DNA of 64,000 nucleotides from Xestospongia bergquistia (taxonomy: Eukaryota > Porifera > Demospongiae > Haplosclerida > Petrosiidae). Each line of letters opens with the position of its first letter. Position 1 is the first letter of the stretch. Shown here one piece after another: positions 28,501 through 41,889 of the stretch. Position numbers and translations under genes: made by a program. The DNA is taken from the NCBI GenBank assembly GCA_963965975.1, contig OZ014425.1:2989501-3053500 (forward strand), in the 5' to 3' direction. Under the pieces are notes generated by a model, which saw only the letters and a list, made by a program, of their open reading frames with translations, made no database searches and had not been told where the DNA came from.

Positions 28501-31500
28501 TGCAAACTAACTTACTAAACTGTTAATAGCTGTTTATTTAGTTAGTGCCACAAAGTCCTTTAGACTGAGCAGTTTACTTTATAAAAATCACTCAATAGTC
28601 TAAACCTTCTAAAGTCTTTAACTTAAAGACTTTAGAGCGTTAATACAAATAAACTTACGAAACTGTTAATAATTGTTTATTTAGTTAGTGCCATAAAGTC
28701 CTGTAGACTGAGCAGTTTATTTTATAAACTTCTCTTAATAGTCTAAACCTTCTAAAGTCTCTAACTTAAAGACTTTAGAGTGTTAATGCACACTAACTTA
28801 CTAAACTGTTAATAGCTGCTTATTTACTTTGTGCCATAAAGTCCTTTAGACTCAGCAGTTTACTTTATAAACTTTTCTCAATAGTCTAAACCTTCTAAAA
28901 TCTTTAACATAAAGACTTTATAGCGTTAATGCAAACTAACTTACTAAACTCTTAATAGCTGTTAATTTAGTTAGTGCCTTAAAGTCCTATAGACTGAGCA
29001 GTTTACTTTATAAAAATCTCTCAATAGTCTAAACCTTCTAAAGTCTTTAAATTAAAGACTTTAGAGCGTTAATACAAACAAACTTACTAAACTGTTAATA
29101 GCTGTTTACATAGATAGTGCCATAAAGAACTGTAGACTGAGCAGTTTATTTTAAAATCTACTCTCAATAGTCTAAACCTTCTAAAGTGTCTAACATAAAG
29201 ACCTTAGAGCGTTAATGCAAACTAACTTACTAAACTGTTAATAGCTGTTTATTTAGTTAGTGTCATAAAGTCCTTTAGACTGAGCAGTTTACTTTATAAA
29301 CTCTCTCAATAGTCTAAACCTTCTAAAGTCTTTATCTTAAAGACTTTATAGCGTTAATGCAAACTAACTTACTAAACTGTTAATAGCTGTTTATTTAGTT
29401 AGTGCCACAAAGTCCTTTAGACTGAGCAGTTTACTTTATAAACTTCTCTCAATAGTCTAAACCTTCTAAAGTCTTTTACTTAAAGACTTTAGAGCGTTAA
29501 TGCAAACTAGCTTACTAAACTGTTAATAGCTGTTTATTTAGTTAGTGCCATAAAGTCCTGTAGACTGAGCAGTTTATTTTGTAAACTTCTCTCAATAGTC
29601 TAAACCTTCAAATGTCTCTAACTTAAAGACTTTAGAGCGTTAATGCAAACGAAGTTACTAAACTGTTAATAGCTGTTTATTTAGTTAGTGACATAAAGTC
29701 CTTTAGACTGAGCGGTTTACTTTATAAACTTCTCTCAATAGTCTAAACCTTCTAAAGTCTTTAACTTAAAGACTTTAGCGCGTTAATGCAAACTAACTTA
29801 CTAAACTGTTAATAGCTGTTTATTTAGTTAGTGCCATAAACTCCTTTAAACTGAGCAGTTTACTTTATAAACTTCTCTCAATAGTCTAAACCTTCTAAAG
29901 TTTTTATATTAAAGACTTTAGAGCGTTAATGCAAGCTAACTTACTAAACTGTTAATAGCTGTTTCTTTACTTAGTGCCATCAAATCCTTTAGACTGAGCA
30001 GGTCACTATATAAACTTCTCTCAATAGTCTAAACCTTCTAAAGTCTTTAACTTAAAGACTTTAGAGCGTTAATGCAAACAAACTTACTAAACTGTTATTA
30101 GCTGTTTATTTAGTTAGTGCCATGAAGTCCTTTAGCGTAAGCAGTTTTCATTAAAAACTTCTCTCAATAGTCTAAACCTTCTAAAGTCTTTAACTTAAAG
30201 ACTTTAGAGCGTTAATGCAAATTAACTTACTAAACTGTTAATAGCTGTTTAATTAGTTAGCGCCATAAAGTCCTTTAGACTGAGCAGTTTACTTTATAAA
30301 CTTCTCTCAATAGTCTAAACCTTCTAAAGTTTTTAACTTAAAGACTTTATAGAATTAATGCAAACTAACTTACTAAACTGTTAATATCTGCTCATTTAGT
30401 TAGTGCCATGAAGGCCTTTGGACTGAGCAGTTTACTTTCTAAACTTGTCTCAATAGTCTAAACCTTCTAAAGTCCTTAACTTAAAGACTTTAGAGCGTTA
30501 ATGCAAACTAACTTACTAAAATGTTAATAGTTGTTGATTTATTTAGTGCTAAAAAGTCCTTTAGTCTGCGCAGTTTACTTTATAAACTTCTCTCATTAGT
30601 CTAAACCTTCTAAGGTCTTTAACTTAAAGACTTTAGAGCGTTAATGCAAACTAATTTACTAAACTGATAATAGCTGTTTATTTAGTTAGTGCCACAAAGT
30701 CCTTTAGGCTGAGCAGTTTACTTTATAAACTTGTCTCAATAGTTTATATCTTCTAAAGACTTTAACTTAAAGACTTTAGAGCGTTAATGCAAACTAACTT
30801 ACTAAACTGTTAATATCTGTTTATATAGTTAGTGCCATAAAGTCCTTTAGAGTGAGCAGTTTACTTTATAAACTTCACTCAATAGTCTAAACCTTCTAAA
30901 GTCTTTAACTTAAAGACTTTAGAGCGTTAATGCAAACTAACTTACTGAACTGTTAATAGCTGTTTATTTAGTTAGTGCCATAAAGTCCTTTACACTCAGC
31001 AGTTTACTATATAAACATCTCTCAATAGTCTAAACCTTCTAAAGTCTTTAACTTAAAGACTTTAGAGCGTTAATGCAAAGTAACTTACTAAACTGTTAAT
31101 AGCTGTTTATTTATTTAGAGCCATAAAGTCCTTTAGACTGAGCAATTTACTTTATAAAATTCTCTCATTAGTCTAAACATTCTAAAGTCTTTAACTTAAA
31201 GACTTTAGAGCGTTAATGCAAACTAACTTACTAAAGTGTTAATAGCTGTTTATTTAGTTAGTGCAATAAAGTCCTTTAGACTGAGCAGTTTACTTTATAA
31301 ACTTCTCTCAATAGTCTAAACCTTCTAAAGTCTTTAACTTGAAGACTTAAGAGCGTTAATGCAAACTAACTTACTAAACTGTTAATAGATATTTAATTAA
31401 TTAGCTCCAAAATGTCCTTTAGAATGAGCAGTTTACTTTATAAACTTCACTGAATAGTCTAAACGTTCTAAAGTCTTTAACTTAAAGACTTTAGAGCGTT

Positions 31501-32559
31501 AAAGCGAACTAACTTACTAAACTGTTAGTATCTGTTTATTTAGTTAGTGCCATAAAGTCCTTTAGACCAAGCAGTTTTCATTAAAAACTTCACTCAATAG
31601 TCTAAACCTTCTAAAGTCTTTAACTTAAAGACTTTAAAGCGTTAATGCAAACTAACTTACTAAACTGTTAATAGCTGTTTAATTAGTTAGCGCCATAAAG
31701 TCCTTTAGAGTGACGAGTTTATTTTATAAAGTTCTCTCAATAGTCTAAACCTTCTAAAGTCTTTAACTTGAAGACTTTAGAGCATTAATGCAAACTAACT
31801 TACTAAGCTGTTAATATCCGTTTATTTAGTTAGTGCCATAAAGTCCTTTCGACTGAGCAGTTTACTTTGTAACCTTCTCTCAATAGTCTAAACCTTCTAA
31901 AGAGTTTAACTTAAAGACTTTAGAGCGTTAATGCAAAATAACTTACTAAACTGTTAATAGCTGTTTATTTAGTTAGTGCCACAAAGTCCTTTAGACTGAG
32001 CAGTTTACTTTATAAAGTTCTCTCAATAGACTAAACCTTCTAAAGTCTTTAACTTAAAGACTTTAGAGCGTTAATGCAAACTAACGTACTAAACTGTTAA
32101 TAGCTGTTTATTTAGTTAGTGCCATAATGTCCTTTAGAGTCAGCAGTTTACTTTATAATCTTTTCTCATTACTCTAAACCTTCTAAAGTCTTTAACGTAA
32201 AGACTTTAGAGCGTTAATGCAAACTAACTTACTAAACCGTTAATAGATGTTTATTTAGTTAGGGCCATAAATTCCTTTAAACTGAGCAGTTTACTTTAGA
32301 AAATTCTCTCAATATTTTAAACCTTCGAAAGTCTTTAACTTAAAGACTTTAGAGCGTTAATGCAAACTAACTAACCAAACTGTTAATGGCTGTTTATTTA
32401 GTTAGTGCCATAAAGTCCTTTAGACTGAGGAGTTTACTTTATAAACTTCTCTCAATAGTCTAAACCTTATAATGTCTTTTACCTAAAGACTTTAGAGCGT
32501 TAATGCAAACTAACTTACTAAACTGTTAATAGCTGCTTAAATATTTGGCGCCATAAAGT

Positions 32560-34500
32560 CCTTTAGACTGAGCAGTTTACTTTATAAACTTCACTGAATA
32601 TTTTAAACCTTCCAAAGTCATTAACTTAAAGACTTTAGAGCGTTAAAGCAAACTAACTTACTAAACTGTTAATATCTGTTTATTTATTTAGTGCCATTAA
32701 GTCCTTTAGACTAAGCAGTTTACTTTAAACACTTTTCTCAATAGTCGAAACCTTCTAAAGTCTTTAACTTAAAGACTTTAGAGCGTTGATGCAAACTAAC
32801 TTACTGAACTATAAATAGCCGTTTATTTAGTTAGTGACATATAGTCCTTTAGACTGAGCAGTTTACTTTATAAACATCTCTCAATAGTCTAACCCTTCTA
32901 AAGCCTTCAACTTAAAGACTTTAGAGCGTTAATGCAAACTAACTTACTAAACTGTTAATAGCGGTTGATTTAGTTAGTGCCATAAAGTCCTTTAGACTGC
33001 GCAGTTTACTTTATAAACTTCTCTCAATAGTCTAAACCTACTAAAGTCTTTAACTTAAAGACTTTAGAGCGTTAATGCAAACTACTTACTAAACTGTTAA
33101 TATCTGTTTATTTAGTTAGTGCCACAAAGTCCTTTAGGCTGAGCACTTTACTTTATGAAATTGTCTCAACATTAATGCAAACTAACTTACTAAACTGTTA
33201 ATATCATTCATTTAGTTAGTGCCATGAAGTCCTTTAGACTGAGCATTTTATTTATAACCTTCTCTCAATAGTCTAAACCTTCTAAAGTCTTTAACTTAAA
33301 GACTTTAGAGCGTTAATGCAAACTAACTTACTAAACTGTTAATAGCTGTTTATTTAGTTAGTGCCATAAAGTACTTTAGACTGGGCAGTTTACTTTATAA
33401 TGTTCTCTAATTACTCTAAACCTTTTAAAGTTTTTAACGTAAAGACTTTAGAGCGTTAATGCAAACTAAATTACTAAACTGTTAATATCTGTCTATTTAG
33501 TTAGTGCCACAAAGTCCTTTAGACTGAGCAGTTTACTTTATAAACTTCACTGAATATTTTAAACCTTCCAAAGTCATTAACTTAAAGACTTTAGAGCGTT
33601 AAAGCAAACTAACTTACTAAACTGTTAATATCTGTTTATTTATTTAGTGCCATTAAGTCCTTTAGACTAAGCAGTTTACTTTAAACACTTTTCTCAATAG
33701 TCGAAACCTTCTAAAGTCTTTAACTTAAAGACTTTAGAGCGTTGATGCAAACTAACTTACTGAACTATAAATAGCCGTTTATTTAGTTAGTGACATATAG
33801 TCCTTTAGACTGAGCAGTTTACTTTATAAACATCTCTCAATAGTCTAACCCTTCTAAAGCCTTCTACTTAAAGACTTTAGAGCGTTAATGCAAACTAACT
33901 TACTAAACTGTTAATAGCGGTTGATTTAGTTAGTGCCATAAAGTCCTTTAGACTGCGCAGTTTACTTTATAAACTTCTCTCAATAGTCTAAACCTACTAA
34001 AGTCTTTAACTTAAAGACTTTAGAGCGTTAATGCAAACTACTTACTAAACTGTTAATATCTGTTTATATAGTTAGTGCCACAAAGTCCTTTAGGCTGAGC
34101 AGTTTACTTTATGAAATTGTCTCAACATTAATGCAAACTAACTTACTAAACTGTTAATATCATTCATTTAGTTAGTGCCATGAAGTCCTTTAGACTGAGC
34201 ATTTTTTTTATAACCTTCTCTCAATAGTCTAAACCTTCTAAAGTCTTTATCTTAAAGACTTTAGAGCGTTAATGCAAACTAACTTACTAAACTGTTAATA
34301 GCTGTTTATTTAGTTAGTGCCATAAAGTACTTTAGACTGGGCAGTTTACTTTATAATGTTCTCTAATTACTCTAAACCTTTTAAAGTTTTTAACGTAAAG
34401 ACTTTAGAGCGTTAATGCAAACTAAATTACTAAACTGTTAATATCTGTCTATTTAGTTAGTGCCACAAAGTCCTTTAGACTGAGCAGTTTACTTTATAAA
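32560..34500. repeat. 956-bp tandem duplication with palindrome-less monomer
   Basis: CACTGAATATTTTAAACC recurs at 32,592 and 33,548. The block is 7 monomers minus about 45 bp, because one monomer per copy reads straight from CTCAA to CATTAATGC (near 33,168 and 34,124). The duplication is in the first large copy only; the second large copy has one such block, with its short monomer near 41,360. Confidence 0.8.
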
Positions 34501-34659
34501 CTTCTCTCAATAGTCTAAACCTTCTAAAGTCTTTAACTTAAAGACTTTAGAGCGTTAATGCAAACTAACTTACTAAAGTGTTAATATCTTTTTATTTAGT
34601 TAGTGCCATAAAGTCCTTTAGACTGAGCAGTTTAGTTTATAACCTTCTCTGAATAGTCT

Positions 34660-37400
34660 AACCCTTCTAATGTCTTTAACTTAAAGACTTTAGAGGGTTA
34701 ATGCAAACAAACTTTCTAAACTGTTAATAGCTGTTTATTTAGTTAGTGCCATAAAGTACTTTAGACTGAGCAGTTTACTTTGTAATCTTCTCTCATTACT
34801 CTAACCTTCTAGAGACTTCAACTTAAAGACTTTAGAGCGTTAATGCTAACTAACTTACTAAACTGTTAATAACTGTTTAATTATTTAGTGCCACAATGTC
34901 CTTTAGACTGAGCAGTTTACTTTATAAACTTCCCTCATTTGTTTAAACCTTCTTAAGTCTTTAACTTAAAGACTTTAGAGCGTTAATGCAAACTAACTTA
35001 CTAAACTGTTAATAGCTGTTTATTTAGTTATTGCCATAAGGTCCTTTAGACTGTGCAGTTTACTTTATAAAATTCTCTCAATAGTCTAAACCTTCTAAAG
35101 TCTTTAACTTAAAGACTTAGAGCGTTAATGCAAACTAATTTACTAAAGTGTTAATAGCCGTTTATTTAGTAAGTGCCACAAAGTCCTTCAGACTGAGCAG
35201 TTTACTTTATAAACATCTCTCAATAGTCTAAACCTTCTAAAGTCTTTAACTTGAAGACTTTAGAGCGTTAATGCAAACTAACTTACTAAACTGTCAATAC
35301 CTGTTTATTTAGTTAGTGCCATAAAGTCCTTTAGACTGAGCAGTTTACTTTATAGACGTCTCTCAATAGTCTAAACTTTCTAAAGTCTTTAACTTAAAGA
35401 CTTTAGAGCGTTAATGCAAACTAACTTACTAAACTGTTAATAGCTGTTTATTTAGTTAGTGCCTTAAAGTCCTTTAGACTGAGCAGTTTACTTTAAAAAC
35501 TTCTCTCAATAGTCTAAACCTTCTAAAGTCTTTAACTTAAAGACTTTAGAGCGTTAATGCAAACAAACTTGCTAAACTGTTAATATCTGTTTATTTAGTC
35601 AGTGCCATAAAGTCCTTTATACTGAACAGTTTACTTTAAAAACTTTTCTCAATAGTCTAAACCTTCTAAAGTCTTTAACTTAAAGAGTTTAGAGAGTTAA
35701 TGCAAACTAATTTACTAAACTATTAATAGCTGTTTATTTAGTTACTGCCACAAAGTCCTTCAGACTGAGCAGTTTACTTTATAAACTTCTCTCTATAGTC
35801 TAAACCTTCTAAAGTCTTTAACTTAAAGACTTTAGAGCGTTAATGCAAACTAACTTACTAAACTGTTAATAGCTGTTTATTTAGTTAGTGCCATAAAGTC
35901 CTTTAGACTGAGCAGTTTACTTTATAATCTTCTCTCATTACTCTAAACCTTCTAAAGTCTTTAACGTAAAGACTTTAGGGCGTTAATGCAAACTAACTTA
36001 CTAAACTGTTAGTATCTTTTTATTTAGTTGGTGCCATAAAGTCCTTTAGACTGAGCATTTTATTTATAACCTTCTCTCAATAGTCTAAACCTTCTAAAGT
36101 CTTCAACTTAAAGACTTTAGAGCGTTAATGCAAACTAACTTACTAAACTGTTAATAGCTGTTTATTTAGTTAGTGCCATAAAGTACTTTAGACTGAGCAG
36201 TTTACTTTATAATGTTCTCTAATCACTCTAAACCTTTAAAAGTTTTTAACGTAAAGACTTTAGAGCGTTAATGCAAACTAAATTACTAAACTGTTAATAT
36301 CTGTCTATTTAGTTAGTGCCACAAAGTCCTTTAGACTGAGCAGTTTACTTTATAAACTTCTCTCAATAGTCTAAACCTTCTAAAGTCTTTAACTTAAAGA
36401 CTTTAGAGCGTTAATGCAAACTAACTTACTAAACTGTTAATATCTTTTTATTTAGTTAGTGCCATAAAGTCCTTTAGACTGAGCAGTTTAGTTTATAACC
36501 TTCTCTGAATAGTCTAACCCTTCTAATGTCTTTAACTTAAAGACTTTAGAGGGTTAATGCAAACAAACTTTCTAAACTGTTAATAGCTGTTTATTTAGTT
36601 AGTGCCATAAAGTCCTTTAGACTGAGCAGTTTACTTTGTAATCTTCTCTCATTACTCTAACCTTCTAGAGACTTCAACTTAAAGACTTTAGAGCGTTAAT
36701 GCTAACTAACTTACTAAACTGTTAATAACTGTTTAATTATTTAGTGCCACAATGTCCTTTAGACTGAGCAGTTTACTTTATAAACTTCCCTCATTTGTTT
36801 AAACCTTCTTAAGTCTTTAAATTAAAGACTTTAGAGCGTTAATGCAACTAACTTACTAAACTGTTAATAGCTGTTTATTTAGTTATTGCCATAAAGTCCT
36901 TTAGACTGTGCAGTTTACTTTATAAAATTCTCTCAATAGTCTAAACCTTCTAAAGTCTTTAACTTAAAGACTTAGAGCGTTAATGCAAACTAATTTACTA
37001 AAGTGTTAATAGCCGTTTATTTAGTAAGTGCCACAAAGTCCTTCAGACTGAGCAGTTTACTTTATAAACATCTCTCAATAGTCTAAACCTTCTAAAGTCT
37101 TTAACTTGAAGACTTTAGAGCGTTAATGCAAACTAACTTACTAAACTGTTAATACCTGTTTATTTAGTTAGTGCCTTAAAGTGCTTTAGACTGAGCAGTT
37201 TACTTTAAAAACTTCTCTCAATAGTCTAAACCTTCTAAAGTCTTTAACTTAAAGACTTTAGAGCGTTAATGCAAACAAACTTGCTAAACTGTTAATATCT
37301 GTTTATTTAGTCAGTGCCATAAAGTCCTTTATACTGAGCAGTTTACTTTAAAAACTTTTCTCAATAGTCTAAACCTTCTAAAGTCTTTAACTTAAAGAGT
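34660..37400. repeat. 13-monomer higher-order repeat (1,856 bp), first pair
   Basis: CTAACCTTCTAGAGAC recurs at 34,801 and 36,657 (13 x 143 minus 3). Surrounding monomers with ATTTAGTGCCACAATGTCC, GACTGTGCAG and GTGTTAATAGCCG keep their order. The second copy lacks one monomer near 37,165 relative to the first. Confidence 0.83.
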
Positions 37401-39744
37401 TTAGAGAGTTAATGCAAACTAATTTACTAAACTATTAATAGCTGTTTATTTAGTTACTGCCACAAAGTCCTTCAAACTGAGCAGTTTACTTTATAAACTT
37501 CTCTCAATAGTCTAAACCTTCTAAAGTCTTTAACTTAAAGACTTTAGCGCGTTAATGCAAACTAACTTACTAAACTGTTAATAGCTGTTTATTTAGTTAG
37601 TGCCATAAACTCCTTTAGACTGAGCAGTTTACTTTATAAACTTCTCTCAATAGTCTAAACCTTCTAAAGCTTTTATATTAAAGACTTTAGAGCGTTAATG
37701 CAAGCTAACTTACTAAACTGTTAATAGCTGTTTCTTTACTTAGTGCCATCAAATCCTTTAGACTGAGCAGGTCACTATATAAACTTCTCTCAATAGTCTA
37801 AACCTTCTAAAGTCTTTAACTTAAAGACTTTAGAGCGTTAATGCAAACAAACTTACTAAACTGTTAATAGCTGTTTATTTAGTTAGTGCCATAAAGTCCT
37901 TTAGCGTAAGCAGTTTTCATTAAAAACTTCTCTCAATAGTCTAAACCTTCTAAAGTCTTTAACTTAAAGACTTTAGAGCGTTAATGCAAATTAACTTACT
38001 AAACTGTTAATAGCTGTTTAATTAGTTAGCGCCATAAAGTCCTTTAGACTGAGCAGTTTACCTTATAAACTTCTCTCAATAGTCTAAACCTTCTAAAGTT
38101 TTTAACTTAAAGACTTTATAGAATTAATGCAAACTAACTTACTAAACTGTTAATATCTGCTCATTTAGTTAGTGCCATGAAGGCCTTTGGACTGAGCAGT
38201 TTACTTTCTAAACTTTTCTCAATAGTCTAAACCTTCTAAAGTCCTTAACTTAAAGACTTTAGAGCGTTAATGCAAACTAACTTACTAAAATGTTAATAGT
38301 TGTTGATTTATTTAGTGCTAAAAAGTCCTTTAGTCTGCGCAGTTTACTTTATAAACTTCTCTCATTAGTCTAAACCTTCTAAGGTCTTTAACTTAAAGAC
38401 TTTAGAGCGTTAATGCAAACTGATTTACTAAACTGATAATAGCTGTTTATTTAGTTAGTGCCACAAAGTCCTTTAGGCTGAGCAGTTTACTTTATAAACT
38501 TGTCTCAATAGTTTATATCTTCTAAAGACTTTAACTTAAAGACTTTAGAGCGTTAATGCAAACTAACTTACTAAACTGTTAATATCTGTTTATATAGTTA
38601 GTGCCATAAAGTCCTTTAGAGTGAGCAGTTTACTTTATAAACTTCACTCAATAGTCTAAACCTTCTAAAGTCTTTAACTTAAAGACTTTAGAGCGTTAAT
38701 GCAAACTAACTTACTGAACTGTTAATAGCTGTTTATTTAGTTAGTGCCATAAAGTCCTTTACACTCAGCAGTTTACTATATAAACATCTCTCAATAGTCT
38801 AAACCTTCTAAAGTCTTTAAATTAAAGACTTTAGAGCGTTAATGCAAAGTAACTTACTAAACTGTTAATAGCTGTTTATTTATTTAGAGCCATAAAGTCC
38901 TTTAGACTGAGCAATTTACTTTATAAACTTCTCTCATTAGTCTAAACATTCTAAAGTCTTTAACTTAAAGACTTTAGAGCGTTAATGCAAACTAACTTAC
39001 TAAAGTGTTAATAGCTGTTTATTTAGTTAGTGCAATAAAGTCCTTTAGACTAAGCAGTTTACTTTATAAACTTCTCTCAATAGTCTAAACCTTCTAAAGT
39101 CTTTAACTTGAAGACTTAAGAGCGTTAATGCAAACTAACTTACTAAACTGTTAATAGATATTTAATTAATTAGCTCCAAAATGTCCTTTAGAATGAGCAG
39201 TTTACTTTATAAACTTCACTGAATAGTCTAAACGTTCTAAAGTCTTTAACTTAAAGACTTTAGAGCGTTAAAGCGAACTAACTTACTAAACTGTTAGTAT
39301 CTGTTTATTTAGTTAGTGCCATAAAGTCCTTTAGACCAAGCAGTTTTCATTAAAAACTTCTCTCAATAGTCTAAACCTTCTAAAGTCTTTAACTTAAAGA
39401 CTTTAAAGCGTTAATGCAAACTAACTTACTAAACTGTTAATAGCTGTTTAATTAGTTAGCGCCATAAAGTCCTTTAGAATGACGAGTTTATTTTATAAAG
39501 TTCTCTCAATAGTCTAAACCTTCTAAAGTCTTTAACTTGAAGACTTTAGAGCATTAATGCAAACTAACTTACTAAGCTGTTAATATCCGTTTATTTAGTT
39601 AGTGCCATAAAGTCCTTTCGACTGGGCAGTTTACTTTGTAACCTTCTCTCAATAGTCTAAACCTTCTAAAGAGTTTAACTTAAAGACTTTAGAGCGTTAA
39701 TGCAAAATAACTTACTAAACTGTTAATAGCTGTTTATTTAGTTA

Positions 39745-40600
39745 GTGCCACAAAGTCCTTTAGACTGAGCAGTTTACTTTATAAAGTTCTCTCAATAGAC
39801 TAAACCTTCTAAAGTCTTTAACTTAAAGACTTTAGAGCGTTAATGAAAACTAACGTACTAAACTGTTAATAGCTGTTTATTTAGTTAGTGCCATAATGTC
39901 CTTTAGACTGAGCAGTTTACTTTATAATCTTTTCTCATTACTCTAAACCTTCTAAAGTCTTTAACGTAAAGACTTTAGAGCGTTAATGCAAACTAACTTA
40001 CTAAACCGTTAATAGATGTTTATTTAGTTAGGGCCATAAATTCCTTTAAACTGAGCAGTTTACTTTAGAAAATTCTCTCAATATTTTAAACCTTCGAAAG
40101 TCTTTAACTTAAAGACTTTAGAGCGTTAATGCAAACTAACTAACTAAACTGTTAATAGCTGTTTATTTAGTTAGTGCCACAAAGTCCTTTAGACTGAGCA
40201 GTTTACTTTATAAAGTTCTCTCAATAGACTAAACCTTCTAAAGTCTTTAACTTAAAGACTTTAGAGCGTTAATGAAAACTAACGTACTAAACTGTTAATA
40301 GCTGTTTATTTAGTTAGTGCCATAATGTCCTTTAGACTGAGCAGTTTACTTTATAATCTTTTCTCATTACTCTAAACCTTCTAAAGTCTTTAACGTAAAG
40401 ACTTTAGAGCGTTAATGCAAACTAACTTACTAAACCGTTAATAGATGTTTATTTAGTTAGGGCCATAAATTCCTTTAAACTGAGCAGTTTACTTTAGAAA
40501 ATTCTCTCAATATTTTAAACCTTCGAAAGTCTTTAACTTAAAGACTTTAGAGCGTTAATGCAAACTAACTAACCAAACTGTTAGTGGCTGTTTATTTAGT
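39745..40600. repeat. 429-bp (3-monomer) tandem duplication
   Basis: CAATAGACTAAACC recurs at 39,793 and 40,222, followed in both by ATTACTCTAAACC and CAATATTTTAAACC monomers. The triplet occurs once at the matching place of the other large copy (near 32,020-32,380), so it doubled after the large duplication. Confidence 0.83.
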
Positions 40601-41889
40601 TAGTGCCATAAAGTCCTTTAGACTGAGGAGTTTACTTTATAAACTTCTCTCAATAGTCTAAACATTATAATGTCTTTTACCTAAAGACTTTAGAGCGTTA
40701 ATGCAAACTAACTTACTAAACTGTTAATAGCTGCTTAAATATTTGGCGCCATAAAGTCCTTTAGACTGAGCAGTTTACTTTATAAACTTCACTGAATATT
40801 TTAAACCTTCCAAAGTCATTAACTTAAAGACTTTAGAGCGTTAAAGCATTACTAAACTGTTAATATCTGTTTATTTATTTAGTGCCATTAAGTCCTTTAG
40901 ACTAAGCAGTTTACTTTAAACACTTTTCTCAATAGTCTAAACCTTCTAAAGTCTTTAACTTAAAGACTTTAGAGCGTTGATGCAAACTAACTTACTAAAC
41001 TATAAATAGCCGTTTATTTAGTTAGTGACATATAGTCCTTTAGACTGAGCAGTTTACTTTATAAACATCTCTCAATAGTCTAGCCCTTCTAAAGCCTTCA
41101 ACTTAAAGACTTTAGAGCGTTAATGCAAACTAACTTACTAAACTGTTAATAGCGGTTAATTTAGTTAGTGCCATAAAGTCCTTTAGACTGCGCAGTTTAC
41201 TTTATAAACTTCTCTCAATAGTCTAAACCTACTAAAGTCTTTAACTTAAAGACTTTAGAGCGTTAATGCAAACTACTTACTAAACTGTTAATATCTGTTT
41301 ATTTAGTTAGTGCCACAAAGTCCTTTAGGCTGAGCAGTTTACTTTATGAAATTGTCTCAACATTAATGCAAACTAACTTACTAAACTGTTAATATCATTC
41401 ATTTAGTTAGTGCCATGAAGTCCTTTAGACTGAGCATTTTATTTATAACCTTCTCTCAATAGTCTAAACCTTCTAAAGTCTTTAACTTAAAGACTTTAGA
41501 GCGTTAATGCATACTAACTTACTAAACTGTTAATAGCTGTTTATTTAGTTAGTGCCATAAAGTACTTTAGACTGAGCAGTTTACTTTATAATGTTCTCTA
41601 ATTACTCTAAACCTTTTAAAGTTTTTAACGTAAAGACTTTAGAGCGTTAATGCAAACTAAATTACTAAACTGTTAATATCTGTCTATTTAGTTAGTGCCA
41701 CAAAGTCCTTTAGACTGAGCAGTTTACTTTATAAACTTCTCTCAATAGTCTAAACCTTCTAAAGTCTTTAACTTAAAGACTTTAGAGCGTTAATGCAAAC
41801 TAACTTACTAAACTGTTAATATCTTTTTATTTAGTTAGTGCCATAAAGTCCTTTAGACTGAGCAGTTTAGTTTATAACCTTCTCTGAAT

